The position numbers and the translations under genes are program-made. Of a stretch of 64,000 nt of DNA, positions 26,602 to 38,723 are shown one piece after another. The stretch lies in assembly GCF_000150275.1 (NCBI RefSeq), contig NW_002060957.1, forward strand, positions 1,011,512 to 1,075,511, read 5' to 3'. The notes under the pieces were generated by a model. The model did not search any database. It was not told the DNA's origin and saw only the letters and a program-made list of their open reading frames with translations. Each line of letters begins with the position of its first letter. Position 1 is the stretch's first letter. This DNA is from Trichoplax adhaerens (taxonomy: Eukaryota > Placozoa > Uniplacotomia > Trichoplacea > Trichoplacidae).

Positions 26602-27956
26602 CTGATAGGACATACTCAGCTCTATCAAAATTTTCTTACTTTTAAGTCTAAAATATTACCAAGGCAAAAGATGATGAAAACGTGATAAACATTAATTTTC
26701 AGTGACTATTGAATTGATCTACTAACGTAATATATAAGATAATGATTGATACGGTAAAGGGTCCTACTATATATCACGATTGCGTAAAGTGCCTCTTTCA
26801 AAAAAAGAAATGAGATGATTGAATAAGATTAGTAAAAGAATAGAAATATAAGAAAGCAAGCGGCCAGTTGGTCGGTGTTGATCGATGTCGTGATGATCAA
26901 TTTCAGGAGAATTTGTTCGCACCATACTGTTATTAAGGCAAACGTAATTAGCCATTCGTTCAATTCTCGTCAATTTCTTATGTTTCTTTTACCATTTTCT
27001 GGCAGTCGATTAATAGAGTAATATTAGCAGTCTAATACAAAAATTCTCATCCTACTTGCTTAGGGTAGAGTCAGAGAATTCCCTAGTAGAGTATCGTCGA
27101 TAGGCTAGTTAACCGTACTGTACAGTCAATCTGATGGACATAAAATATTTTGTTAACAATATTTAATGCCCTGCTTCAGTAAATCAGAATAACTAATTTT
27201 ATATATATAATGATGCATACTACTGAATCTGTACTAATCTAAATTGAATAGATTAAGTAAGCCGTATCCAAACGTAAGACATAGATATCAATTATGTAGT
27301 ATATCTGAATTTGTATTACTTCAAATCAAGTAACGAAGTTCCAATGTGGTTTCATAAATTGATATTACGTATGCTTTTGATAAAATACTAATTCTTGATA
27401 CTTGAATAGTTTTAAATGAGCTTTTGATTCTAGTTTTATTTCAATGCTTAAACGTTAACAACAGGAAAATCGATATTACAATTATTATTTTTAGTCAAAT
27501 TAAGGAAAGCAAGGTATAAAATATCCTATCATGGCAGTGCCATGACAGAGAATTATAATACTGATAATTACTATTTTACGAGTATTCACGTACAGTAAGA
27601 TGAAATAGCTTTAATAATATTATATTGCAGTAAATATATACAATTTTAAATTTCAAGTAATGTAAGAGCACCAGATTATACATTCCATAAATAACAATAT
27701 TGATATATGACTAGACAACAAAAAGATGTTTGATTATATAGCTTATCCAAAGCACTTGTACATTCCGAATTCAATGATAAAACTGATAACAATAGTAAGT
27801 ACATTCGAGACCATATTCTTTCTTACGTAGAAAGTTTAGCAGTTTCCTGTGACAAGACTCTTCACTTGCATTTATAAATATTTATTTATGCCTACAATAA
27901 TGCAACGTTAGGTAATGGAATAAAATCTATACAAGTTTTACCTATTCATAGCAACC
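26602..27956. other. Intergenic between RPAIN-like fragment and ACADVL
   Basis: AT-rich. One 68-codon minus-strand frame at 26767-26973 (RIERMANYVCLNNSMVR...) lacks family signals. TGGCAGTGCCATGAC near 27535 contains a small perfect palindrome. The 3' UTR of ACADVL probably occupies the last part. Confidence 0.45.
27881..27886 (-). terminator. Candidate poly(A) signal of ACADVL
   Basis: AATAAA on the minus strand, 71 bp beyond the ACADVL stop codon, in an otherwise AT-rich 3' flank. Its position is right for a cleavage and polyadenylation signal, but the motif is common in such sequence. Confidence 0.45.
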
Positions 27957-29994
27957 TTAGAATCTTAAAGGTCGAGTTGTAGCCATTCCTTCATTTTCAC
28001 TAACTTCTTTAGCTATACTTGAGTAAGCAGTAAAGCGGTCTAAACTTTTTTTCGTAATTGCTTCTGCTAGATTTTGTTCAACTCTTTCACAGCACTAATA
28101 TAATAAATACATTATTTTTATTATTCAATCCCAATTTTATACCTGCTTCAATGAAGTAACGAGTAAAACCTCTGAATAATGAATAATATTATATGCAAAC
28201 CTCATCAATAAGTGTAGACGCCAATAGTCTCTCATGATCTGCTGTCGGTAAATTACTACTGATCGCTTTACTTGCTCTAGATAATACTGCAGCCATAGAG
28301 TAAATATCAATTGTAGCGTTGGCTATGCGGGTTAATATAAACTGCTGGTCGACGATATTTCGGCCATGTTGGATTAGTATCTTTTCTATCGTAGCACCAA
28401 ATTCTTCAATGCGTTGTGTAATCATCTTAGCACAATCGCTTAGTTCAGGTGCAGTTACCTCGAGTAGCTCTTGACTGTCAGCCTTGCCTATAAGACGTTT
28501 CGATCGTTTAACACCTTGATTCCATAGTGTACCGAAATTGGAGATTGGCTGCTGCAACGCTTTCTGTAGTTCTTTCATATTCTTTCCAGCATACTGAATA
28601 CCGTTTAAGGCAATAAATTGGCGTAAAACATCGTTGGCACCTTCAAATATACGACAAACTCGTGCATCTCTCATGAAACGTTCTGCTTGATTTTCTCTCA
28701 TAAATCCCATACCAGCTAATATTTGTATGCAATCATCGCTTACTTTCCAAGCTGATTCAGAACTTAATACTTTACTGATAGCAGCTTCAACTTGAAATTC
28801 TTTAATGCCTCTATCCATGTTATTACTCACAGCATAGGCGACCGATTCGACAGCGTAGTGAGTGAGACCCATTTGAGCAATTTTTTCTTGTATTGATTGA
28901 TATTCGATTAAATGCCGGCCAAATTGAACTCGATTTTTAGCATGCTCGATAGTTTTAGTCATTAAGGTTCGAATTATACCAGTCATGGTGGCGCCCATAG
29001 CATATCGACCTTCATTGAGTATATTCATAGCTACTTTAAAACCCTCACCGACTTTACCTATCACGTTCTCTACTGGTATTTTGACATCATCGAAATAGAC
29101 TGCCGTAGTATTGGATGACCTTATTCCCATCTTTTTCTCTGGAGGACCGCTAGTAACACCGCCGAAATCTCTCTCTACTATAAAAGCTGTCACTGCTTGA
29201 GATTCTTTATCGGAATCGTTCTTCTTGATTGGAACTTGAGCGAATACAGTCATCACATCGGCTATGCCGCCATTGCTAATCCATATTTTGTTGCCATTTA
29301 ATATGTAATGCTTGCCATCATCATCAAGGACAGCTGTGCTACGGATAGAATTGGCATCCGATCCAGCTGAGGGTTCGGTTAAACAAAAAGCAGCAATTTT
29401 ATCGCCAGTTGCTAAACTTGGTAAATACTTTTGCTTTTGTTGCTCGTTGCCAAAGAGTACGATCCCTTTATAACCGATGGCTTGATGGCCGGCCATAAAT
29501 ACGGCAATGGATAAATCGAACGATCCTATGATTTCAGATATTCGTGCATATTGTGTTCTCTTTAATTGCATTCCACCATATTCTTGCGGAGCTTGCATAC
29601 CAAGGGCACCAAGCTCCTTCAGTACTTCGATCGATTTCTTGGGCAATTTTTCATCCAGATCACATTGCGATGCATCATGAACTTCACGGAAATATTTCTC
29701 CAAGGGATCAATCATAAGTTTGACTGTGTCTTTGGATTCATCATCGAGTGCATCAGGGTAAGGGAATAGCTGTTGTGTTTTCACATTACCACAGTAAACA
29801 CCTAAAGCAAATGAAGAATCCATATGATGGATTGCTATTGGCTGATCTGATAGAAGACGTAGACGATTGATTGCCATACCATGATGATGAATTTTAATGC
29901 CACTATGACAGTAGCGAAAAATTCTTGACGTTGAATTAATGGTAAATCGCAATTGAGACATAATACTATCAAATAAGATAGAAAGAGGTATCAT
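27957..29994 (-). CDS. ACADVL: Very long-chain acyl-CoA dehydrogenase, mitochondrial
   Basis: FAD enzyme of the first step of mitochondrial beta-oxidation of long-chain acyl-CoAs, membrane-associated as a homodimer. Two exons: 28201-29994 (598 codons) and 27957-28094 (stop TAA), joined in phase 0 to give 643 residues, close to the human precursor. Visible features are an N-terminal basic/hydroxylated stretch suited to mitochondrial import (an alternative start is Met12), CLTEPSAGSD at residues 204-213 (acyl-CoA dehydrogenase signature, FAD binding), IWISNGG near 237, IFEGANDVLR with the catalytic base Glu451, and a C-terminal domain from about residue 490. The C-terminal VLSRASKAISSNLPTADHE block and the ending MATTRPLRF match VLCAD (human ...VTSNPLGF) better than ACAD9. 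No breaks seen. Confidence 0.94.
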
Positions 29995-32473
29995 TAATTA
30001 CTCAAGAAGCCAATCATTACTTCACAAAACCAATACAATATAATTGGTCATATTTATAGCAGCTTTTAACTTTCCATAATTTACAGTACAGTCATCAGTC
30101 GTGTAAAACATGAAGATGACACTATCTTTCCACGTTACTTGATACTCACCATAAGGAATGGAAGTCGCAACGAAGGATAGGAGAAAGATGAAAAGCCAAC
30201 CGCTAGCGTTCTTGCTCACTTTTGACTACTGTAAAATAGTGTATAAGTTAACATATATATGACATATACACTACACGTATGTTACGTTAACTGTTAACTA
30301 GTACAGTATCATAAATAAACAAATCCCGCCTTAAATCGTAAAAGGCTAATCGTGGAAGTTGTAGTGCTGCATACAGTACATACTGTCTGATGTCTACTGT
30401 GTACACATCATATGTTATGGAATGTAGGACCATTACTAATTACAATAACTGGTAGCATCCTGCTGGCGGTCTCCCTTATGTTTATTGTTCATCTACATTT
30501 TACTATATTAATTTACACTATATCCTGTATCCGTATAATTATGTTTTTCTTCAGATATGTATCATATTATAATTGTACAAGATGATGCTGATCATCATGG
30601 CAACCATAACGTTAATGCATATTACTCGTTCATCCACAATGTCAAGCAAGATTGCAGACGTTCTTCCTTTAATGATGGCTGATTAGCATATTGACTTAAT
30701 CTAGTGCAAACCCTATTGTGCACAGTAATGTGATCGATGGCAGTCGATAGAATTGCATTTAGGAGATGATTGCAATTAAGCAATGAGAATACTGTAAATA
30801 GTTACCGATGTAAGACAGCATCATCCTGCTAGCACAAGATAGTTTCTATCGCACCTCTGTACTAGGAACAAAGTGATATCAAGCGACTCTTGTTTACTAC
30901 AAAAAAAGTCAAGCCCGATGTAAACATCGAGCATACGCCTAAATAGTAAATGGCTTGTAGAGCAATTCTTTGTTCGCAAAGATGATTGCTGGTTAAAATA
31001 AAATCACTTGGTTTATCCTAATAGATGTAGAAATAATCAACGTGTTAATGAATGGCTTCTAGAGCAATTCTTTGCTGCCAAAGATGACTACCAGTTAAAA
31101 TAAAATCACTTGGTTTATCCTAATAGATGTAGAAATAATCAACGTGTAAATGAATGGCTTCTAGAGTAATTCTTTGTTCTCAAAGATGACTAGTGGTTAA
31201 AATAAAATCGCTTGATTTATCCTAATGGATGTAGAAATAATCAACGTGTTAATGAATGGCTTGTAGAGTAATTCTTTGTTGTCAAAGACGACTACTAGTT
31301 AAAATAAAATCAATTGGTTTACCCTAATAGATGTAGAAACAATCAACGTGTTAATGAATGTTTTCTAAAGTAATTTCTTAGTTGTCAAAGATGACTACTA
31401 GTTAAAATAAAATTACTTGATTTATCCTAACAGATTTAGAAATAATCAATGCGAAGAATTTACAAATGCGGTGACTTTACGCCTTAAAGTTAAATGAAAA
31501 GGCAAATCGCAAAAGAGACAGTTACCAGAAAGTAGCAAAATATCATAAATTAATGCGAAGACTAATGTATATGGAAAGGAATAGATTCGAAAAATGGACA
31601 TGGTTCATAATTTTTTACATATAGTAACAATGGAACTGACTCATATGAGAGGACTAGTATGCATAATTGCATATGGAGATCTTGATTTATAAACAGTTCA
31701 ATGCACCTATAAAAATTACACATAGCCCTGAGATATGAATTTAGGGCAAACCTTGACTGCATCAATTTTAGACCTCAGTATATTTTAATTAATTTCTGAA
31801 ATCAATCCCTTTGCCCAGTTGTCTATTTAATCAAGAGAACGAAAGCATCCTTTCACTTTATTTAAGGCGATGCAAGTGTCGATAGATTATCCTGAACTGC
31901 TATCTCTGGTCTAAAAGGCATTTAACCATTTACACAGCTCACTTATCACGAGCCAATTTCGATTCATTGCCTTAAACGTATGGCATTAATATGCTATAAA
32001 TGACGCAAATAGCAGATAAGATAGGACTAGCAAATCTAGCAATAATGATCGACCTGAGTTTCAATACCTTCTAGTGCTCCTACTTAGCCATAAATCAACC
32101 TTTTTAACGAGCCACTCTTGATATTAACCTTCCACTTGAGGGAATAATTGTTTTCTAATGTAGTGATCAGCTGATTTCAAAGTGAGCTTGTCCTCAAACT
32201 ACGCAAATAAAGGACATTTTGTAATTTAAAACTGTTCGATTCGATATGTAGTTTTTACTTTGTCTAAGAAAAAAGCTTTCGCAGTCTCATCAAAATAGTT
32301 TACTGTAGAAGAGTCATCAACCCCAAGCATGAAAATTGAGACGATAGTAACATATCATAAATAGCTATGATAATATTCATTTTGGATATTTGAATGCCTA
32401 ATTCTAGTTTTTCCGTAGCAGTTATATTCAATGCACTAGAGTAATATTGCAATCATATTGATACTGAACCAAA
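29995..32473. other. Intergenic region holding a 102-bp repeat array
   Basis: Upstream flank of ACADVL on one side and the transposon on the other. Apart from the array at 30949-31450 there is only a small minus-strand frame at 30022-30219 with a hydrophobic N-terminus, which has no family match. The left end of the transposon must lie somewhere in the final few hundred bases, but I could not define its terminal repeat. Confidence 0.45.
30949..31450. repeat. Five-copy 102-bp tandem repeat
   Basis: Copies begin at about 30949, 31052, 31154, 31256 and 31358 with the pattern ATGGCTTSTAGAG, AATTCTTTGTTC, CAAAGATGACTA, GTTAAAATAAAATCACTTGG, TTTATCCTAATAGATGTAGA, AATAATCAACGTGTTAATGA. The period is a constant 102-103 bp and the fifth copy is the most diverged. 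No reading frame is conserved. Confidence 0.88.
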
Positions 32474-34612
32474 ATGCCGGATTCCTGCTGTGTGATAGGA
32501 TGCAAAAATAGAAGAATAGGAAATCGTCTGAGTTTTTATCGAATACCGAGAGCATGCACTGCCAAAGAAATTCATCGTCGTCAACTTTGGTTAAAAGCAA
32601 TCAATCGATCCAATTGGTCTACCAAGAAGATTGCTAATGCTCGAATATCTAGCCAACATTTTACTACAGGTTTGTTCTCCCAGTGGAAATACTACAATAT
32701 GCTCAACGCTGTACGCTGGAATAATAACCAGTAGGTCTGATCAGTTCTGACCTAATATCCGGTGTTAATTAGGGGTTGCATTATTTGGTCTTTCTACTAT
32801 CTTACTAGGCACAGGTTTATCTTGTCCGTATCATGCAGCCTAATTTTAATTGTTGATGATATACAAGGTTATATTGTAAAGGGTATCAGAAGATTTCATA
32901 ACGATATCCTAACCGTATAGACTACAGTTACATGGTCAAACTTGAAGTATCAGCTATACTCGTATAAATAAGAAATTATATCCCAAATTATATCCCACAA
33001 TAGTTATGAACACGATAAAGTGGATACATGGATTTTTTGATTACAACTAAACATCACTTTCTATCGTCGCTTAATTTAATACCGTGTTATCCATGAAATG
33101 ACTAGCGATTACACTTTCAACTAAAGATATTTTGCATTATTTCGCCAATTAGATAGTACTATCTCAGCCTAAAGCCATAGAGTAAGGCAAATAACACCTT
33201 ATAATATGAATTATTATAACATTCAATCTAATTCTCATTTTGAATCTAATTTATTGCTAGGGAAGAGATCAGATAATCCCGATCATCCAGATTATATTCC
33301 ATCTATTTTTACATCTAATAAAGAGTTGAATATGACCGATCATCAGGAGATTCGTCAATCTGGAGGACTGACTGCTAATTCATCAATCAATCTTGGCAAA
33401 GAAACTCACTCCGAGGTTGGAAATAGAGTAATAAAGATAATAAAAATTATTGACTTTCAAGCTGGAGTACCACAGCAGCAATACCATAGTAGACAAATCG
33501 GTGATTGATCTTTCTTACTACTACTTTAATCCAATTGTTACATTTTCACTTCCATAAATAATGTCATTAATTTTCTTAGGTATGCAAACGGAAAATAAAA
33601 TATCTCTTTCTGTAGGAGTACAAACGCAAGACACTGATGGAGAATTGGAAACAAACTTAAAGCAAGCATATATAGAATTAAATAACAAAAACGTAATAAT
33701 AAGTGAACTACGACATGAAATTTTTGAATTAAACAGGAAATCAATCTTCTCTTGGCATTCAGTTAAATATAATTTTAAACTGTTTCGATTTCTGACTGGT
33801 TTACCCACAATTGAATCTTTTAATTGGCTGTTAGGGTTAGTTAGTAACCATGCTAAGATCATAAGAAAGACTCTAAGTTCCGAAGATCATTTATTAGCGG
33901 TATTAATGAAGCTAAAATTAGGTCTTACGAATGCTGATATTGCCTATCGTTTTGCAATTGAACCAGTATCTATTTCCTACATTTACAATCATTGGCTTCC
34001 TAAGTTAGCAACTGCTGTTGGTCAATTAATTATCTGGCCAAATAAGGAAGCAATTGAAGAAATATGCCAGCTTGCTTTAAACGGAATTTTCCAAACTGTG
34101 TCGCGGTTATCGACTGTACAGATATTGCAATTGAAAGACCGAGTAACTTATCGGCTAAAGCTCAAACTTGGTCAAGCTATCGGCATTCGAATACAATAAA
34201 ATATTTAATCGGCATCACTCCGGCAGGAGCAGTTAGTTTTTTATCGTCAGGTTGGGGTGGTAAAGTATCCGATAATGAAATTACATTACGATCTGGATTT
34301 CTGGAAAAATTAAATCAAAACGATGTTATCCTTGCTGACAAGGGATTCTTAGTGAAGAAAGAATTGGCTTTAAGAGGCGCTATATTAAAAATTCCTTCCT
34401 GCATAAGAGGTAAAAAGCAATTACCAGCAAGAGAAGTTGATCAGTCAAGGGAATTATGCCATGTTAGAATTCATGTTGAGCGTGTTATTGGTCGACTTAA
34501 AAGATTTAAACTATTACAGACTACAATACCTATATCACAAGTGCAGTTATTAGATCATGTTATGATTGCTGTCGCAGGAATAGTCAACATGAACCGCAGC
34601 ATTATTACCTAG
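32474..34612 (+). pseudogene. THAP-domain DDE transposase, frameshifted
   Basis: Exon 1 (32474-32669) starts MPDSCCVIGCKNRR, a THAP C2CH zinc finger, and continues to ISSQHFTT. It joins exon 2 (33261 on) in phase, giving GKRSDNPDHPDYIPSIF, the standard end of THAP domains in this transposon family. The third zinc ligand (expected Cys in the C-S-x-H-F motif) is Ser here. Exon 3 (from 33580) encodes a coiled coil, the helix-turn-helix region (FRFLTGLPTIESFNWLL) and ends in a frameshift near 34055-34063. The next frame resumes with MPACFKRNFPNCVAVIDCTD and carries all three acidic residues: VIDCTD, ILADKGF and HVERVIGRLK, ending at 34612. One single-base shift and the lost Cys make this copy probably non-functional. 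Confidence 0.88.
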
Positions 34613-34964
34613 ATATATACATTGATATCTATTCCATTAATGGAGTCGAATTCTTAAGCACTCTTACTTTTTACTGCAGTAAAGATTATGTATCACACAA
34701 TATGAATTTTATTAACCAACTTTTTGGCAATGAATTAATTAAGCGAAATACGCATGTAGCTATTAATATAATATAGAACGAGATGCCAGCATAACCAATA
34801 TATATAAATCGGTGCTAACGCATTTATCTAGAAAAGTATATATGAAGTGAGGAGGTAGCAATAAATAACAATCATAATCAGAGATAACATTGAACAATTA
34901 ATAAATTCTTATTGGAAAGAGAAATTTAATATTTTATAGTAGGGTGCACATGAAGTTGATAACC

Positions 34965-35470
34965 AAGGTAACAAACACTTCTTTAATTAACAAGATTTTC
35001 TTACTTGTTTCTATTGAACCTTTTTTGGTAAAATAGCACTCTTTATTTACCTGATTTAAAATTATTGCAGGCATTAGCTTTTCAAGTAAAGTTCTTATTT
35101 CTTTAAATACTTATTCGACGGATTTTGCTCTCCAATATTGGCATCTTGAGTCCATATGAAAATAGTTGAAATAATTACACCCATCCACAAACTAGCAGTC
35201 ATATTTGAATTGGATGTATTTGAAGGTTGATATTCAAAGTTACGAACAACTACTTAGGAAGCAGGGATTTTCTTTCTTGCTTTAGACTTGTAATTTCTGA
35301 TAAAATAGCATTCTTAAATAATAGATTTAAATTACTGTAAGTCATGACTTTTCAATAAAGTTATCACTACTGCAAACCTTAATATTATTCCTCCAGCATT
35401 AATATTTTATATTCGTATGAAATAAATGATAATAGTTTAATTTGTAACAGTTAAAGGTAATCCTTTAGCT
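34965..35470 (-). pseudogene. Two decayed tandem copies of the nuclease 3' end
   Basis: Two blocks, about 34965-35215 and 35250-35450, align with the last 200-265 bp of the adjacent nuclease gene (35495-35740). Shared landmarks in each are a GGTAAAATAGCATTCTT-like segment, TTTTCAATAAAGT, CTCCAGCATT and GTCCATATGAAAA. The leftmost block extends further and also contains the ACAAACTAGCAG segment. Both are full of stops and indels. Confidence 0.75.
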
Positions 35471-35507
35471 TGAAGATAGATAAAGAAGGCAGCGAACACT
35501 TGTTCAA

Positions 35508-38500
35508 TTAAGAGGATTTCCTATCTTGCTTTCGACTTACGATTTCTGGTAAAATAGCATTCTTAAACACTTGATTTAAACTAGGTAATAACTTTTCAAT
35601 AAATCCATCGTTCCTCCAAACTCTTATTATAATTTTATCTCCAGCATTGTTACCTTGTGTCCATATGAAAAAATCACAATAGTCCAACTCGCAAACTAAC
35701 AGCAATCCTTGAACTTGATAAAAATATGGATGATTCTCTTTCAGTAACTTGCTTTCGGATATTGGGCAATCTTTATCCTTATACCAATTAGTTAAGCCTT
35801 CCTTATATTTATAAGGGCAGATAACTTCTAAAGCACCTTTACCATGACATTCGCAATGGATAATACCATCTGGTGAGGCTGCAAATTGAGGAAATTTAGA
35901 ATTGATGTGTAGACCTGTCGCTTTAAGCGTAAAATTGCCATGACTTTTACGCATGGTAGCTAGGTAGCAATTTAACGCGCTGTCTGTCATTTGCTTACTG
36001 TAAATAACTGCTGCACCATCATATTCGAGCTTATACTGCATTATACATTTAATTAAAGCTCTATTTGGATTATTTATGGAATGAGCAATGCGATGAAACA
36101 TGGAAGCGATAATTCGACCAGCACAGTGAACCTTCCACAAAGGTGATCGCTTGGGGAAGACTGTTACTGCGCATAGCTTATCATAAGAATTTTGCGTATA
36201 TAATTTTTTATATTCTTCAAAAGCCTGATAGCTTATTGTTCGAAGATCTCGAGAGTTTAATTTTGCTTTTTCTGGATCGTATAAACTTGTTATCGGCCTT
36301 GGAATAGAGCTCCAGTCATGCTGGATAATTCGATTACCTTGCGATCCATTAGGAATGCCAAAATGGACTCTATTCGTCGTAAAACTTGTAAAAATAGCAG
36401 CATTTGGAGCAGCTACTTTTAAAGCGGTTAGCTGGATTTCTGATATACCTGCTGCACCAGCTGTTGGATCTGCGTAGCTAATATTCATTTTCGTATCTTT
36501 AACACCATCTGTATGGGTGCTGTAAGGTAGTAAATCGCTACGCTTAGGTCTCTTAAAGCAAATCTTTTTGAGAGGTCGTGGCGATGTATGCGTTTTAGAT
36601 TGATTCCAGGTACTTAATTTGCTCGACGATGTAGTTGTATGAAGTTCCAACTGAAAGTATGCTAGTAATTTGAATAAGACAGCGGCTACATGATCACATG
36701 CAGACCCTAAGCTGGTTATACAATAAGGTAAGAATTTCAATTTTTTGGTTTAGTTCTCAACAAGGATTTACTTATCGTCGTTACATTATATCGCAAAGAA
36801 TATGGGAGAGATCAATCGGAGCATGGCTATTAACTAATTTTTTCAGCTATTTAACAGTAGCTAAAGCAATTATAAAGAATTATTTTAATATAATATGCTA
36901 AAGCTTGTATATTATAGTTTTGTGATGATGTTAGGGTCCGTGAAATTTGTATAGTTTATCGTGAAGTAATCGAGGTAAAAAAATGATATAATTATATCTT
37001 TCTAATTATGCTAGGTTGACATATCAAAATTTTACTGTTTATAATTTATAAATGAGATCTGGCGTGGTTTAAAACCTAAAAATAAGGAATATTGGCGTGA
37101 CTAAAACTGCAATTTAGTTGAAATTTTAATATTAATCTAGGTATCGTCCACAGCTTTCTTCTTCTTAGAGATTAGAATGTCTCAATATCGTCTACAGTAC
37201 TAGACAAAATGACTTCATTGCATGGTAACTAGTACAAGTTTGCACCAACTGAAGATATTTTAACTTGAAATTTATTCTAATCGCCGTATATTAATTAATT
37301 ACTGACATAGCTCATGTTTTTAGTTACCCAATTTTTAGACGGATAAAAATTTATCCTTTCAGATAAAGACTTAAGACATTTTTAGATAATATGCATGGAA
37401 GTAAAGCATTACCATTCTGCAACTAGATGGACGCATATTTACATGATGAATATTTACTTGTCAATGGAATTCGATCCGATCTGGGATCGTCAAGGGCTAA
37501 ATTATGTAAAAGTCTCCTATATTATTCTCCAGAAATATCATCGATATCTACGAAACAAGTGATTTACAGTATAGTTTATTCACTGTCATCGCTAGTCGAA
37601 ATATTGAATATATCTAGAAAACAGTATTCTTGCTCATTTAAATAATTCTAAAATGGAACTAATCACTGCAGCTAATAATTAATTTGATTGTCGCTAATAG
37701 TGCAATGACTGAAAATGATCTTCATTTAGATCATAAATTGAGTGAGAAATTATTCTATACCACAGTTGTCCATAGATTTAGTTAGTAATGACTGTAAGGT
37801 GGTAGCAATTGGACTAGATAAGCAGCATATATACGGCTAATTTAGTTTAATTTCGAGTCTTTTGAAAAGGGGTTTTAAGCTTATGTCGTCACATGTTCTG
37901 GAATACAACAGACATACGATGCTGTAGGTACTGCAGTATCTACTGTCATAAATAAAGACAGAATTTATAAGTAGCGCAAACTAAGCATTTCCGACTCTGT
38001 AATAGCTTTTGAAATGAAAATTGTTTGATATTCCTAACTTTGCAAACTTTCTCGGCAGAAAGAGATAAAAATCGACTAGCAAAATTTCAATCACATTACA
38101 CCTATACCTAATGTCTATTTCGAAGCACTTATTAGTATGTAGATAGTAAAACCTGATATAATTACTTACCCGGATTTACAAGTACAATTTGCAGTTAATA
38201 TTGATCCTGATTTTTTGTTAGTACATATCCAGGCGTGGTAGAATTCTGCTTTTTTACCTTGCAGTGTACTGGACAGAATCTTTTTATTGATTTAAACAAA
38301 TTGATGAAATTATTTATACAAAGTAAAGTAGTATGCGTAAGCCAGGACAAAAAAGAAAACATTATACGTTAGTACCTTTGATTTCACAAAGCAGAATTGA
38401 CATTCTACTTCGATGTCATGGTAATAGATGTCCTGTACATGTCCACAAAGGAAGTAACTATACGCTTTTAGAGATTTGTATGCTTTGACAGTATCTTGCG

Positions 38501-38723
38501 TAAATTCACTTGTAGTATCTACAAGGTATTTATAGATATCAAGCCATGCTACATTAGGTAGCAGGTTGATATCGCGTTTCCAATTCTTTAAGGTAAAAGG
38601 ATCAGGCAGACGTTCCTCCTTACTTGGAGTTAATTTCCGATCATATTGAAACTGTTGACTTATGTCCAAGGATTGATAATAAGAAGATAAGTTAGAGGTA
38701 GCTACATCGATAGTACCTGCCAT
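35508..38723 (-). pseudogene. SWIM zinc finger / YqaJ-type exonuclease of the transposon
   Basis: Companion protein of ISL2EU-type elements, related to phage YqaJ/lambda exonuclease-fold nucleases. Exon 1 (38376-38723) has PDPFTLKNWKRDINLLP and VKAYKSLKAYSYFLCGHV, typical of the family N-terminus. Exon 2 (38170-38257) has FYHAWICTNKKSG and CTCKSG. Exon 3 (36711 to the stop at 35508) completes the SWIM finger as LGSACDHVAAVLF and contains FAASPDG and GALEVICPY, the nuclease core. Exon 1 to exon 2 is off by one base, next to an A6 run, so one frameshift is likely. The core motif should read E-V-K, but the lysine position is Ile. The intron 36712-38169 is long and holds nothing I recognise. Confidence 0.85.

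Larger units (their letters stand above)
32474..38723. mobile_element. ISL2EU/IS4EU-type DNA transposon, decaying (core)
   Basis: A THAP-DDE transposase (+) and a SWIM/YqaJ nuclease (-) face each other across about 6.25 kb. This two-gene content is the one described for ISL2EU (IS4EU) eukaryotic cut-and-paste elements. Boundaries given are the outer coding limits. I compared both flanks by eye and could not identify terminal inverted repeats or a target duplication, so the true ends lie outside. Several defects (see the two genes) indicate an old, inactive copy. Two decayed tandem copies of the nuclease 3' end sit between the genes. Confidence 0.85.

Noticed and set aside
30022-30219. Minus-strand 65-codon frame with a hydrophobic, signal-like N-terminus
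   Set aside because: No family match, no convincing splice partners, and it ends 27 bp from the ACADVL start; more likely 5' flank of that gene.
33521-33862. Minus-strand 113-codon frame
   Set aside because: Shadow of the transposase helix-turn-helix exon on the plus strand.
37427-37645. Plus-strand 72-codon frame inside the nuclease intron
   Set aside because: No domain similarity and composition like the surrounding intron.
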